Counted from the stretch's first letter, positions 47,237 through 56,836 are shown. The stretch is DNA of 64,000 bases from Candidatus Palibaumannia cicadellinicola (GCF_000754265.1 NZ_CP008985.1:62001-126000); one strand, 5' to 3'. Numbers and translations: made by a program. The notes: generated by a model from the letters alone, not told the origin.

Positions 47237-47277
47237 TGTAGTACTATTATTTTTTTTATTAAAATAATAGTACTACA
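47237..47277. repeat. 17-bp perfect inverted repeat upstream of pdxH
   Basis: TGTAGTACTATTATTTT (47237-47253), 7-base loop, AAAATAATAGTACTACA (47261-47277): every position pairs. It lies between slyA and pdxH, 40 bases before the pdxH start. No T-run follows on either strand, so it is not a classical terminator. It may be an RNA structure in the pdxH leader or a protein-binding palindrome. Confidence 0.75.
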
Positions 47278-47378
47278 TTTTTTATTTTTATCTGAGTCTT
47301 AGCATGTAGACTTACCATCAGTATTGGAAGCCAAAAAACTAATTATCTAATATAATTAGATGGTATGATATATACAAA

Positions 47379-47406
47379 ACCGGCCTGAAGGAAGGTCGGT
47401 TTTTTT
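47379..47406 (-). terminator. Intrinsic terminator after slyA
   Basis: ACCGGCCT (47379-47386), 6-base loop, AGGTCGGT (47393-47400), then six T on the plus strand. Seven Watson-Crick pairs and one G-U. On the minus strand, where slyA ends 14 bases earlier, the hairpin is followed by TTTT. It would therefore work in both directions, and slyA is the evident user. Confidence 0.8.
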
Positions 47407-47419
47407 CTTATTGCGATAG

Positions 47420-47854
47420 CTAAGATTTATTATAAAGCTCGAGAATATTTTTCTCTAGTTTGGTAATCATATTACTTAATAAACGAATCTCCTCTTGGCT
47501 AATGCCATTTAGGATTTCGTCTCTGGTACCATCGATAACATCATTAACTTTTTTAATAATAGGTTCTGCTGCGTCCGTAAGTTTTATCCTCTTTGCGCGT
47601 CGATCGTTAGCGCAAGTCTGCCGGGTTATAAGTCCTTTTTCTTCTAATTGATCTAGCGTCCGTACTAAGGATGGCTGTTCGATACCGATAGCTTTTGCTA
47701 ACTGAATCTGCGACTGTTCAGGAGGTAACTGACAAATATTATGCAAAGTTATCCAATGCGTTTGTGTGAGTTCTAAAGGTTTTAAGCGGTGGTCAATTAA
47801 AGCGCGCCAGACTCTAACAAGTCGCGCTAAGTCAGATCCTAATGGTGATTCCAA
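47420..47854 (-). CDS. slyA: SlyA, MarR-family transcription regulator
   Basis: Winged-helix dimeric regulator that antagonises H-NS and responds to small phenolic ligands in enterics. The start is TTG at 47854, five bases after AAGGAG. It gives [18 protein letters not shown] and 144 residues, exactly the E. coli protein, whose gene also starts with TTG. The wing region [26 protein letters not shown] and [13 protein letters not shown] are near-identical. Two TTAAGCT copies 9 bases apart (47872 and 47881) lie just upstream and resemble half-sites of the TTAGCAAGCTAA SlyA operator, hinting at autoregulation. A dedicated stress regulator is unusual in so small a genome. Confidence 0.95.
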   Translation of the reverse strand: MESPLGSDLARLVRVWRALIDHRLKPLELTQTHWITLHNICQLPPEQSQIQLAKAIGIEQPSLVRTLDQLEEKGLITRQTCANDRRAKRIKLTDAAEPIIKKVNDVIDGTRDEILNGISQEEIRLLSNMITKLEKNILELYNKS

Positions 47855-48357
47855 TTTTCTCTCCTTATAATTTAAGCTAGTTAAGCTTACTCCCTCAATT
47901 ATCCTCCTTCCTAATGGGTGAAGGAGCAAATGACAAAGAGATATACATACCAGTATATAAGCATCTTGCAGATACTGATGAAAAAGTAATTTTTCTGAAT
48001 TATACTATAAATAGTATGTGATATTACAACATATGTTAAATAATATTTACAGACAATAAATCAATATTACCGTAGCTAGCATGGTAGACTGACACCTTCA
48101 AAAGGTATTCATAACTGTAACACTATTATTGCCATATACGTAGTTTATTGTTAATTTAAGTTTATCAAATAATATAAGTTATTATACCATGTGGTTTATT
48201 TATATTAAGCGTGATTCAAATATGATTGTAATCAGAATCAAAATTAACTTATTTATGATCGGCTATTACTCATAAATAAGTAACTCGCGATATAAGTGCA
48301 AGGCGTAGTAAAATTTGCCATAATTAGAACTAGATTCGCTAACAATTAAGAATAAGC
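47855..48357. other. Intergenic gap between divergent slyA and rnt
   Basis: 503 very AT-rich bases. The sodC, nemRA and gloA genes that lie here in E. coli leave no remnant I can recognise. TTAAGCT direct repeats at 47872-47887 are the only structured element near slyA. The rest shows no gene or RNA signature. Confidence 0.45.
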
Positions 48358-49017
48358 ATGGCCGAAAAAGACGAAGTAAACACCCTCCGTGCCCGTTTTC
48401 GTGGTTTTTATCCAGTTGTCATTGATGTGGAAACCGCTGGTTTTAATGCTGGTACCGATGCTTTACTAGAAATTGCAGCCATAACCATTAAAATGGACGA
48501 TAAAGGTTGGTTAAAAGCTGACAAAACTCTACATTTTCATGTAGAACCATTTCCTGGTGCTATTTTACAACCCGAAGCACTCATCTTTAACGGTATTGAT
48601 CCAGATAATCCCCTGCGCGGAGCGGTTACAGAACATGAAGCGTTACATGATATTTTTAGAATGGTACGTAAAGGTATTAAAGATCAAAAATGTCACCGGG
48701 CGATTCTTGTCGCGCACAATGCTGCTTTTGACCACGGTTTCCTGATGGCGGCTGCAGGTCGTACGAGTCTAAAGCGTAATCCTTTTCATCCATTTGCTAC
48801 GTTTGATACAGCAGCTCTCAGCGGCTTAGTTCTTGGTCAGACAGTACTAGCAAAAGCTTGTATTACTGCAGGTATTGCTTTTAATAACAGTGAAGCACAT
48901 TCCGCACTGTACGATACTGAGCGGACTGCAGAACTTTTCTGCGAGCTAGTCAACCGTTGGAAACGATTAGGTGGCTGGACAGATATTAGATCACTATCTA
49001 ATATGATTAACAGCTGA
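48358..49017 (+). CDS. rnt: RNase T
   Basis: DEDD-family 3'-5' exoribonuclease for tRNA CCA turnover and stable-RNA 3' trimming. 219 residues (E. coli 215). Exo [11 protein letters not shown], Exo [12 protein letters not shown], Exo [17 protein letters not shown] give the DEDDh catalytic residues. RFRGFYPVV near the start and [16 protein letters not shown] are conserved. It converges on grxD. Its job links to the tRNA genes here, some of which lack encoded CCA and need end processing. Confidence 0.97.
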   Translation: MAEKDEVNTLRARFRGFYPVVIDVETAGFNAGTDALLEIAAITIKMDDKGWLKADKTLHFHVEPFPGAILQPEALIFNGIDPDNPLRGAVTEHEALHDIFRMVRKGIKDQKCHRAILVAHNAAFDHGFLMAAAGRTSLKRNPFHPFATFDTAALSGLVLGQTVLAKACITAGIAFNNSEAHSALYDTERTAELFCELVNRWKRLGGWTDIRSLSNMINS

Positions 49018-49030
49018 TTTGATTATTATA

Positions 49031-49378
49031 TTATGGGTTATTTTGAGCCTGGCTATTGTATTTATCTACCGTCTTCTTAATCAGCGACTGTAGTTCGCCA
49101 CGCTGATACATTTCAATGATGATGTCACAGCCGCCTATCAACTCACCGTCTATCCATAATTGAGGAAAAGTAGGCCATTGTGCCCATTTTGGTAGCGCAG
49201 CGCGGATATCAGGAGTGATCAAGACATCAATATAAGCAAAACGCTCGCCACAGGCTGATAGTGCTTGCACTGCCTGAGCTGAAAAACCACAGCTGGGTAA
49301 TTTGGGTGAACCTTTCATATATAGAAGGATTGGGTTGTCTGTTATTTGTTGCTTGATTTTATCAATGATCTTCATCAT
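49031..49378 (-). CDS. grxD: GrxD, monothiol glutaredoxin
   Basis: CGFS-type glutaredoxin that carries [2Fe-2S] clusters for iron-sulfur protein assembly. 115 residues; the active site is CGFS with Cys30 in KLPSCGFSAQAVQAL. WPTFPQLWIDGELIGGCDIIIEMYQ holds the glutathione-binding residues. The second ATG (49375) is an equally good start. Relevant here because MiaB, ThiH, NadA and the small ferredoxin all need clusters. Confidence 0.97.
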   Translation of the reverse strand: MMKIIDKIKQQITDNPILLYMKGSPKLPSCGFSAQAVQALSACGERFAYIDVLITPDIRAALPKWAQWPTFPQLWIDGELIGGCDIIIEMYQRGELQSLIKKTVDKYNSQAQNNP

Positions 49379-49599
49379 AAGATGATTTCCTATTTTTTAT
49401 TTACTATTTCTGATGATATTAACGTATTACTATTAATAGTAAATTTTTATATACCAGAATACTAAGTCAAATAATCCCAAAGAATTTGAAGCACATATCT
49501 AAATTAGATGAACGGAATTAGCTTAATCATAGACTACTATTTTACTATTTGTTGCATAGAGCTTCAAATTGTATTTTTGAGTTTGAATAGGTACTGATA

Positions 49600-50241
49600 T
49601 TAACGGATTCTACGAAGATCAGTTTCTTCCCTTTCGCGTGCTATTAAAAATCTCTCCACTGTATCTACAGTAGCCTGCGTTTGCTGATCTATTTCGATAT
49701 TTACTATCGCCTTGCTCAGCTTTTGACCTAGCGTTGTGCGGGTAATAGTTTCCGGAATTAAATTAAGGCAAAATATATGATCTGCGACTTCTCCTATTGT
49801 CAAACTAATACCATCTATACCAATATAATTTTTATAAAAAATATATTTTTTAAGCTTTTTATTAGCTAAGCTACACCAAACTTTACGGTTGTTCTCTGAA
49901 GAGGTAATTTTTATCAATTCTGCGGTGCCGATGATATGTCCGGACATCAAGTGACCACTTATTTCAGCATTAAGGCAAGCGGCTCGCTCAAGATTTATAT
50001 TATCACCTACCTGTAAGGTGCCTAAATTAGTCTGTTTTAGTGTCTCTTTGATGAGATCGAAACTTACTAGGTTTCCGTTAATATGGGTTACTGTTAAGCA
50101 GCAACCATTGTGAGCTACCGATGCGCCGTTAGTTAGTCCTGGCAACAAATGATCTGGAAATTCGATTTGATGGGTGCGTAAATCATCTTTCTCTGTTATA
50201 GCGATAATGGGCGCGATACCCTGAACAATACCTGTAAACAT
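49600..50241 (-). CDS. ribE: RibE, riboflavin synthase
   Basis: Dismutation of two 6,7-dimethyl-8-ribityllumazines to riboflavin, the last step of vitamin B2 synthesis (gene called ribC or ribE in E. coli). 213 residues with the two lumazine-binding repeats: MFTGIVQGIAPI..NGCCLTV..NLGTLQVGDNINLE and MSGHIIGTAELI..GIDGISLTIGE..TTLGQKL. C-terminal dimerising helix VDTVERFLIARE. Next to tRNA-Val, the E. coli neighbourhood. No FMN riboswitch is evident upstream. Confidence 0.97.
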   Translation of the reverse strand: MFTGIVQGIAPIIAITEKDDLRTHQIEFPDHLLPGLTNGASVAHNGCCLTVTHINGNLVSFDLIKETLKQTNLGTLQVGDNINLERAACLNAEISGHLMSGHIIGTAELIKITSSENNRKVWCSLANKKLKKYIFYKNYIGIDGISLTIGEVADHIFCLNLIPETITRTTLGQKLSKAIVNIEIDQQTQATVDTVERFLIAREREETDLRRIR

Positions 50242-50414
50242 ACATTTACCTTTTATTCTAAGAATACTTCTCGAAATATTATTGAATTAGGAGTATATGA
50301 TATTTTCCTTTCTATTCTTCTATTCTGACATATTATGATAAGTATGGGGTACTATATATCTGATTATTAGTATTACTGTTTATCTGATGTTAATATAAAT
50401 ATATACAAATACTA

Positions 50415-50443
50415 TTGCCTCTTATAAGTAAGGGGGTTAATAT
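50415..50443 (+). promoter_or_regulatory. Candidate promoter for tRNA-Val
   Basis: TTGCCT (50415-50420), 17-base spacer, TAATAT (50438-50443), 27 bases before the tRNA-Val gene. The -35 matches four of six consensus positions and the -10 four of six. Position and spacing support it, but the elements are imperfect. Confidence 0.45.
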
Positions 50444-50470
50444 TATTCTGTAACGTAGAAATAGTACTAT

Positions 50471-50547
50471 GCGTCCGTAGCTCAGTTGGTGAGAGCACTA
50501 TCTTGACATGGTAGGGGTCGGTGGTTCAAGTCCACTCGGACGCACCA
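50471..50547 (+). tRNA. valV: tRNA-Val (anticodon GAC)
   Basis: 77 bases with encoded CCA. Acceptor GCGTCCG/CGGACGC, D-stem GCTC/GAGC, anticodon stem CTATC/GGTAG (one G-U) with loop TTGACAT, T-stem GGTGG/CCACT with TTCAAGT. It is nearly the same as E. coli valV/valW and lies beside ribE as they do. Only one copy remains of the E. coli pair. Confidence 0.97.
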
Positions 50548-50658
50548 AATTTCTTTTATGAGTTCCCTTCTTAAGGCCTTGCCTTGATTTTCGTACGACG
50601 CAACTAGCTCGAGTAGCGTCTTATGACCCTAAAATTTGAATAAGCAAAAGTAAACTTG

Positions 50659-50730
50659 CTGGGGTACCAGGATTCGAACCTGGGGATGCCGGAATCAGAA
50701 TCCGGTGCCTTACCGCTTGGCTATACCCCA
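50659..50730 (-). tRNA. glnV: tRNA-Gln (anticodon CTG)
   Basis: Acceptor TGGGGTA/TACCCCA, anticodon stem CCGGA/TCCGG with loop TTCTGAT, T-arm CCAGG-TTCGAAT-CCTGG. Last of four tRNA genes on the minus strand. The discriminator G is followed by CAA instead of CCA, so the terminal CCA must be repaired by the CCA-adding enzyme. Reads CAG. Confidence 0.96.
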
Positions 50731-50752
50731 AAAAATTGTGGTGAGGGTAGGG

Positions 50753-50826
50753 TGGCTACGACGGGACTTGAACCTGTGACCCCAGCATTATGAGTGCTGT
50801 GCTCTAACCAGCTGAGCTACGTAGCC
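50753..50826 (-). tRNA. metU: tRNA-Met, elongator (anticodon CAT)
   Basis: Acceptor GGCTACG/CGTAGCC, anticodon stem CAGCA/TGCTG with loop CTCATAA, T-loop TTCAAGT. It resembles E. coli metT/metU and not initiator fMet, which has a mismatched first pair. The encoded 3' end is A followed by CCC, not CCA. Third gene of the cluster. Confidence 0.96.
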
Positions 50827-50835
50827 AAATTAGAT

Positions 50836-50909
50836 TGGCTGGGATACCAGGATTTGAACCTGGGGTGGCGGGATCAAAACCCGCTGCCTTACCACTTGGC
50901 TATATCCCA
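50836..50909 (-). tRNA. glnU: tRNA-Gln (anticodon TTG)
   Basis: Acceptor TGGGATA/TATCCCA, anticodon stem GCGGG/CCCGC with loop TTTTGAT, T-arm CCAGG-TTCAAAT-CCTGG. Discriminator G and CCA are encoded (50836-50839), unlike its three neighbours. Reads CAA. Second gene of the cluster. Confidence 0.96.
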
Positions 50910-50924
50910 ATATATGGGATTGGA

Positions 50925-51006
50925 TACGGGAGGCGAGACTTGAACTCGCAAACCTTACGGCGCCAGAACCTAAATCTGGTGCGTTTACCAATTTCGCCAC
51001 TCCCGT
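50925..51006 (-). tRNA. leuW: tRNA-Leu (anticodon TAG)
   Basis: 82 bases with the long variable arm of class II tRNAs. Acceptor ACGGGAG/CTCCCGT, D-arm with AAATTGGTAAACG, anticodon stem CCAGA/TCTGG with loop TTTAGGT. The first pair is A-T where E. coli leuW has G-C. After discriminator A the DNA reads TCCA, as if one T had been inserted before the CCA. First gene of the minus-strand cluster. Confidence 0.96.
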
Positions 51007-51046
51007 ATACTCTTATAATTATATGTAATGATACGTGAAAAGGCGC

Positions 51047-51075
51047 ATTATGATGATTTGCTTAACTTCAGTCAA
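51047..51075 (-). promoter_or_regulatory. Promoter of the minus-strand tRNA cluster
   Basis: On the minus strand TTGACT (51070-51075), an exact 17-base spacer, then CATAAT (51047-51052): five of six matches to consensus at each element. It is followed by a GC-rich discriminator (GCGCCT), the signature of stringently controlled stable-RNA promoters. Transcription would begin about 35 bases before tRNA-Leu. Fis, encoded at 6544-6840, activates such promoters in E. coli; no Fis site was searched for in detail. Confidence 0.75.
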
Positions 51076-51228
51076 TATCTTTTTCTCAAGATTCATGACC
51101 TTATGATATCTAATCATACCTGAACTACACTATATTATCTGGTATACTCAATTAGTCATAATTACTACTAATATTTATGTTGCTTATTAAGAAATATATA
51201 AACATGAGACATCATGAGGAATATCAAC

Positions 51229-52911
51229 ATGAGTAAAGCTCCAGCTTATTTAAATAACTTTATAATTAAGATTATTAACCAAGATCTAGCGTTAGGTAAG
51301 TATACTTCGGTGCATACTCGTTTTCCTCCTGAGCCCAATGGTTACTTACATATAGGACATGCTAAATCTATTTGCCTAAACTTTGGTCTTGCCGAAAATT
51401 ATCAGGGGCAGTGTAATTTAAGATTTGATGATACTAATCCGGTCAAAGAATATATAGAATTCATTGAATCGATTAAAAACGACATACTCTGGTTGGGATT
51501 TAAATGGAGTGGTGACATTCATTATTCCTCAGACTATTTTGATCAATTATACGACTATGCACGAGAACTGATTAGTAAAAGCCTAGCCTACGTTGACCAT
51601 CTATCTTCAGATGAAATACGCGAATATCGCGGCACTTTGACGAAACTCGGAATAAATAGTCCTTACCGCAATCGTAGTGTTGATGATAACTTGGTGCTGT
51701 TCGCAAAAATGCGTCGTGGAGAATTTATGGAAGGTAGTGCCTGCTTGCGGGCTAAGATTGATATGGAATCGCCGTTTATCGTGATGCGTGATCCAGTGCT
51801 CTATCGCATAAAATTTACTGATCATCACAGGACGGGAACCAAGTGGTGTATTTATCCTATGTACGATTTTAGCCATTGCATTTGTGATGCTCTGGAAGGA
51901 ATCACGCATTCTTTATGCACCCTTGAATTTCAAGATAACCGCCGTCTTTATGATTGGATTCTTAATAACATTAGTATCGATGTCCACCCGCGCCAGTATG
52001 AGTTTTCTAGGCTTAATATCGAATATACAATAATGTCTAAACGTAAATTACATCTGCTTGTCAGCGACAATATTGTTGAATGCTGGGACGACCCGCGTAT
52101 GCCCACCATTGCCGGTTTGCGACGTAGAGGCTATACTGCAGCATCAATTCGAGAATTTTGTCACCGTATCGGTGTTACAAAGCAGGATAATAATGTCCAA
52201 ATCGCAGCTCTGGAAGCCTGCATTCGCGAAGAGTTGAATGAAAGCGCGCCGCGTATTATGGCTGTGATAGATCCAGTTAAAGTGATTATCGATAATTTGC
52301 CAGTCGGCTATCAGGAAAAAATAGCTATGCCGAACCATCCCAATAAACCAGAGATGGGTATACGTCAGGTGACTTTAAGCCGCGAAATATATATTGATCG
52401 TGCCGATTTTAGTGAAATTAATTATCAGAAGCAATATAAACGCCTGGTACTTGGTAAAGAAGTACGCCTACGTTATGCATATGTGATTAAAGCTGAGCGT
52501 GTTGAAAAAAATGAACAAGGTGAAATTGTTATTATTTATTGTCGTTATGATCCACATACTTTAAATAAAGTACCAGCCGATAACCGTAAAGTAAAAGGTG
52601 TAATTCACTGGGTTTCAGCTACCCACTGTATCGTAGCATCGTTCCGGCTATACGATAAGCTATTCACATTACCTAATCCAGTAACTGCAGAAGATTTTAG
52701 GGTAAACCTAAATCATAAATCGTTAGTTATTCGCCAAGGAGTCGTTGAAGCTAGCCTACTAACTACTAAAGTAGGGGAATCCTATCAGTTTGAGCGTGAG
52801 GGATATTTCTGTACTGATAGTCACCAATGTAGCCAATTTAGTAAATCGCGACTAGTTTTTAACCGTATTGTAAGACTGCGTGATACTTGGTTAGCAAAGG
52901 TTGAGCTCTGA
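51229..52911 (+). CDS. glnS: GlnS, glutaminyl-tRNA synthetase
   Basis: Charges both tRNA-Gln species encoded just upstream. 560 residues (E. coli 554). HIGH at residues 41-44 ([18 protein letters not shown]), KMSKS-type loop IMSKRKL, and FRFDD-type [10 protein letters not shown] are present. The start is ATG 51229, with GAGGA 8 bases upstream; an ATG at 51214 is possible. GlnS rather than GatCAB thus serves glutamine. tRNAs and glnS are in E. coli order, with nag genes and others between them removed. Confidence 0.97.
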   Translation: MSKAPAYLNNFIIKIINQDLALGKYTSVHTRFPPEPNGYLHIGHAKSICLNFGLAENYQGQCNLRFDDTNPVKEYIEFIESIKNDILWLGFKWSGDIHYSSDYFDQLYDYARELISKSLAYVDHLSSDEIREYRGTLTKLGINSPYRNRSVDDNLVLFAKMRRGEFMEGSACLRAKIDMESPFIVMRDPVLYRIKFTDHHRTGTKWCIYPMYDFSHCICDALEGITHSLCTLEFQDNRRLYDWILNNISIDVHPRQYEFSRLNIEYTIMSKRKLHLLVSDNIVECWDDPRMPTIAGLRRRGYTAASIREFCHRIGVTKQDNNVQIAALEACIREELNESAPRIMAVIDPVKVIIDNLPVGYQEKIAMPNHPNKPEMGIRQVTLSREIYIDRADFSEINYQKQYKRLVLGKEVRLRYAYVIKAERVEKNEQGEIVIIYCRYDPHTLNKVPADNRKVKGVIHWVSATHCIVASFRLYDKLFTLPNPVTAEDFRVNLNHKSLVIRQGVVEASLLTTKVGESYQFEREGYFCTDSHQCSQFSKSRLVFNRIVRLRDTWLAKVEL

Positions 52912-52928
52912 GGTAGTAGTCAGTAAAA

Positions 52929-53444
52929 TTAGTCTATATGCCACTCACATCGCACCTGCTTGACCCAACTTGTAACTCTATCAGTCGTTAATTCTGGTTG
53001 ACGGTCTTCATCGATAGCTAAACCTATAAAGTGATCGTCATTAGCGAGTGCTTTCGAAGCTTGAAAATGATAGCTTGCGGTGGACCACGATCCAACTAGG
53101 GTGGCGCCATGTGGTTCGATAATATCGCGGAGGATGCCCAACGCGTCACAAAAGTACTCAGTATAATCTTCCTGGTCACCGCAGCCAAATAACGCGACTG
53201 ATTTTCCTGAGAAATCTATTTTCTTCATAGTCGGCAAGAAATCGTCCCAGTCACATTGTGCTTCTCCGTAGTACCAAGTTGATATACCAAACAGCAGTAG
53301 CTCATACTGCTCTAAATCTTCTTGATTGCTTCTTGCAATGTCAAATAAATCAGCAATATCTGTACCAAACTGCTTCTGAATCATCTGAGCAACATTTTCT
53401 GTATTGCCAGTGTCACTACCAAAAAAAATACCTACTCGCGCCAT
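52929..53444 (-). CDS. fldA: FldA, flavodoxin 1
   Basis: FMN one-electron carrier for radical-SAM and other reductive enzymes. 171 residues (E. coli 176). FMN phosphate loop GSDTGNTENVA, flavin-stacking W57-type loop STWYYGEAQCDWDDF and GCGDQEDYTEYFCDALG are present. The C-terminus is about five residues shorter. Converges on glnS; fldA next to glnS/pgm follows E. coli order without fur, seqA and others. It likely supports MiaB and ThiH in this window. Confidence 0.97.
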   Translation of the reverse strand: MARVGIFFGSDTGNTENVAQMIQKQFGTDIADLFDIARSNQEDLEQYELLLFGISTWYYGEAQCDWDDFLPTMKKIDFSGKSVALFGCGDQEDYTEYFCDALGILRDIIEPHGATLVGSWSTASYHFQASKALANDDHFIGLAIDEDRQPELTTDRVTSWVKQVRCEWHID

Positions 53445-53697
53445 GAATATAATAACCTCTTAATGTTTTGTAATTCATTCAAAATAGAAATACATAGATA
53501 ATAGCTGCGCGCTAATACTATATCTATAGTATATATTTAACGATAAATGATACTATATGGCTGACTGTATCGTTGACGATTTTTTATTACCTCTAGTATC
53601 AATAATATATAGCAACTGTGATCAAAAGCTAAAATAAGACAGTTCCTAACCAAAATAGATAATATTGAACTTTAATTCATTAACCCGCAAGGTCAAA

Positions 53698-55341
53698 ATG
53701 CTAATGGCTAATCATCATCCACGTGCTGGATATCCTACTAACCAGTGTGATTTAATTAATATAGGCCAATTAACTTCTCAGTATTATACACTTCAGCCAG
53801 AGTCGGGCAACAGTGCCCAAGCTATTAAGTTCGGTACGTCTGGACATCGTGGTACTGCAGGCCGCTATAGTTTCAACGAAGCTCATATTCTAGCGATTAG
53901 TCAAGCTATTGTAGAATACCGCACGAACCAAAAAATTACCGGACCTTGTTATATAGGTAAAGATACCCATGCGCTTTCAGAGCTAGCTTTTATTTCTGTC
54001 TTAGAAGTTCTGACAGCTAATAGAGTAGAAATTATAGTACAGAATGATAATGGTTATACCCCTACGCCGGTAATTTCTAACGCCATTATCACACATAACC
54101 GCATAGAGGATCATCAGGCCGACGGCCTCGTTCTAACACCATCGCACAACCCGCCAGAATATGGCGGTATCAAATATAATCCACCTCACGGTGGACCAGC
54201 AGATACCAAAGTTACACAAATGATAGAGAAGCGTGCCAACGTCCTACTAACTAATAACTTACGTGGTGTGCAACGCTTAACGTTCAATAAAGCCTGGCAG
54301 AGTGGTTATATCCACTTCCAGGATTTTGTGAATAGTTATGTCGAAAACTTGGCCAGCGTAGTCGATATCCAAGCTATTAAGAATGCTAGACTAAAAATTG
54401 GTGTCGATACTATTGGTGGCTCTGGTATCGCCTATTGGGAGCGTATTGCACAATATTATGAGTTAAATTTGACATTAGTTAACGCAGAAGTAGACCAAAC
54501 ATTTAGCTTTATGCACCTAGATTATGATGGTATAATTCGTATGGATTGCTCGTCAGCAGCTGCCATGACTGGTCTAATCATGTTGCGCGAACAATTCGAT
54601 TTAGCGTTCGCTAACGATCCTGATTATGACCGGCATGGCATCGTGACACCAGCAGGATTAATGAATCCAAATCACTTTTTAGCAGTAGCTATTAATTATT
54701 TATACCAGCATAGACCACAGTGGAATACTGATGTAGGGGTGGGTAAAACCATAGTGTCAAGTACAATAATTAATCGAATTGTCGGAAGTCTTAGCCGCCG
54801 TCTAGTAGAAGTTCCAGTAGGTTTTAAGTGGTTTGTAAATGGATTATTCGATAGTATGCTTGGCTTTTGCGGTGAAGAAAGTGCTGGTGCTTCTTTTCTG
54901 AAGTTTAATGGTCAACCCTGGTCTACGGATAAAGATGGTATCATCATGTGCCTACTAGCTGCAGAAATCACTGCTGTTACTGGAAAAAATCCACAGCAGC
55001 ATTATTATGAGCTAGTACAACGCTTTGGTATCACTAGTTATAATAGAATAGAAGTACCGGCTACCCATATGCAGAAAACTCTTCTAGGTCAACTATCGTC
55101 TGAACATATTAAAGTTAATACGCTAGCTGGTGATCTAATCACGGCACTCATGACCGCTGCCCCTGGCAATGGTGAACCTATCGGTGGCCTGAAAGTGATA
55201 ACTAAAAACGGCTGGTTTGCTGCACGTCCGTCAGGTACTGAAGCAATGTACAAAATTTACTGCGAGAGCTTCTTGGGCGCATCACACAGAAAACAAATTG
55301 AAACAGAGGCACTAGAGGTTATTAGCAATATATTTGGGTAG
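53698..55341 (+). CDS. pgm: Pgm, phosphoglucomutase
   Basis: Interconverts glucose-1- and glucose-6-phosphate, for UDP-glucose, LPS and glycogen precursors. Catalytic phosphoserine in [13 protein letters not shown], metal loop [15 protein letters not shown], sugar loop GEESAGASF, phosphate-binding RPSGTE. From the ATG at 53698 it is 547 residues (E. coli 546), with AAGG 5 bases upstream; ATG 53704 is also plausible. The far upstream start at 53665 adds non-homologous residues. PPEYGG where E. coli has PPEDGG. Confidence 0.96.
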   Translation: MLMANHHPRAGYPTNQCDLINIGQLTSQYYTLQPESGNSAQAIKFGTSGHRGTAGRYSFNEAHILAISQAIVEYRTNQKITGPCYIGKDTHALSELAFISVLEVLTANRVEIIVQNDNGYTPTPVISNAIITHNRIEDHQADGLVLTPSHNPPEYGGIKYNPPHGGPADTKVTQMIEKRANVLLTNNLRGVQRLTFNKAWQSGYIHFQDFVNSYVENLASVVDIQAIKNARLKIGVDTIGGSGIAYWERIAQYYELNLTLVNAEVDQTFSFMHLDYDGIIRMDCSSAAAMTGLIMLREQFDLAFANDPDYDRHGIVTPAGLMNPNHFLAVAINYLYQHRPQWNTDVGVGKTIVSSTIINRIVGSLSRRLVEVPVGFKWFVNGLFDSMLGFCGEESAGASFLKFNGQPWSTDKDGIIMCLLAAEITAVTGKNPQQHYYELVQRFGITSYNRIEVPATHMQKTLLGQLSSEHIKVNTLAGDLITALMTAAPGNGEPIGGLKVITKNGWFAARPSGTEAMYKIYCESFLGASHRKQIETEALEVISNIFG

Positions 55342-55405
55342 TTTTACTCTTCTACCCCTGGATAGCTGTAGTCAAAGTATTTTCCGTAATTATACTATAC
55401 GTTTT

Positions 55406-56836
55406 ATGAATACTTCTCTGGTATGGTTGCGCAAAGATTTGCGTATACATGATAATAAGGCGTTATATGCAGCTTGTGAAGATCCTGTGGCTCGAGTATT
55501 AACCGTGTTTATCGCTACTCCTAAGCAATGGCATAAACATAATATGAGTCAACGTCAAGCTGCTTTTATTTTTGACCATTTGTACCAATTAGCCCAAGAG
55601 TTATTTCTACGGAGGATAGCACTTCACTATCATCAATGCGCAGACTTTGCTGAACAAATAGACTGGCTGTTGAATTTTTGTAAACGTGAAAAAGTTAACA
55701 AACTATTTTATAATTATGAGTATGAACTAAATGAACGTGAGCGCGACCAGGCACTAGAAAGACGGATGCCGAAACAAATATTGTGTCAAGGTTTCGATGA
55801 TAGCGTTTTGCTACCTCCAGGCAGTGTCCAAACTAGAAATAAAGAAATGTTTCAAGTTTACACCTCATTTCGTAATGCTTTCCTACATAAATTACAGGAA
55901 AGCGAACTAGCATGTTTGCCGGCACCAGCTGTACGGCAGGGACAGCCAGTACCGGTTCCATCAAGGATCGTCCCATTCTCTTATCCACGTATGCAGCTAG
56001 GAGACAACTATTTAATTGGAGAAATAGCAAGTATGTCCCAGCTGCGCACCTTTTGTGATCAGAAAATTCAGTACTATCGTTACAACCGCGATATTCCAGC
56101 GGTAGATGCAACTAGCAGACTATCGGCCTGGTTAACGATTGGAGTCTTGTCTCCACGACAATGTTATCAGAAGTTACGGGAGAGATACCCGCTGGTACTG
56201 ACGCAAAATAAAAGTGGCGCTTTTATCTGGTTAAATCAACTAATATGGCGTGATTTTTATCGTCATATGATGGTTGCTTACCCTAGTCTATGTAGACATC
56301 AACCTTTTATATCCTGGACTCAGTACATTACCTGGCAACAGGACGACGTACTCTTTAGTGCCTGGTGCGAGGGGCGCACTGGTTATCCGATTATCGACGC
56401 AGCAATGCGACAATTAGCGGTAAGCGGATGGATCAATAATAGGTTACGTATGATTACCGCTAGCTTTCTAGTAAAAGATCTTTTAATAGACTGGCGTCAG
56501 GGAGAGCGCTATTTTATGTCACAACTAATCGACGGTGATTTCGCCTCTAATAATGGCGGATGGCAGTGGGTAGCATCGACTGGTTTTGATGCCGCGCCCT
56601 ATTTTCGTATATTTAATCCTACGCTTCAGGGTAAATTATTTGATACTCACGGTACTTTTATCCGACAATGGCTACCAGAGCTAAAGGTGGTACCAGATAA
56701 CTATTTACATCAACCTCACAATTGGCTAAAAGCACAAAACATTACATTAAATTATCCACAGCCCATAGTAGATCATAGTAAAGCACGTAAACTAACACTA
56801 ACAGTTTATAAAGCGGCTGCTAAGGTACGAAAGTGA
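55406..56836 (+). CDS. phrB: PhrB, deoxyribodipyrimidine photolyase
   Basis: FAD/folate photolyase that splits cyclobutane pyrimidine dimers with blue light. The ATG at 55406 gives MNTSLVWLRKDLRIHDN and 476 residues (E. coli 472). N-terminal antenna domain, then the FAD domain with NELIWRDFYRHM-type sequence, GYPIIDAAMRQL, NRLRMITASFLVKDLLIDWR, and NNGGWQWVASTGFDAAPYFRIFNP, which has the Trp next to FAD. It appears intact. A light-dependent repair enzyme is surprising for a bacteriome-dwelling symbiont. Between pgm and ybgI as in E. coli, with kdp and others lost. Confidence 0.96.
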   Translation: MNTSLVWLRKDLRIHDNKALYAACEDPVARVLTVFIATPKQWHKHNMSQRQAAFIFDHLYQLAQELFLRRIALHYHQCADFAEQIDWLLNFCKREKVNKLFYNYEYELNERERDQALERRMPKQILCQGFDDSVLLPPGSVQTRNKEMFQVYTSFRNAFLHKLQESELACLPAPAVRQGQPVPVPSRIVPFSYPRMQLGDNYLIGEIASMSQLRTFCDQKIQYYRYNRDIPAVDATSRLSAWLTIGVLSPRQCYQKLRERYPLVLTQNKSGAFIWLNQLIWRDFYRHMMVAYPSLCRHQPFISWTQYITWQQDDVLFSAWCEGRTGYPIIDAAMRQLAVSGWINNRLRMITASFLVKDLLIDWRQGERYFMSQLIDGDFASNNGGWQWVASTGFDAAPYFRIFNPTLQGKLFDTHGTFIRQWLPELKVVPDNYLHQPHNWLKAQNITLNYPQPIVDHSKARKLTLTVYKAAAKVRK

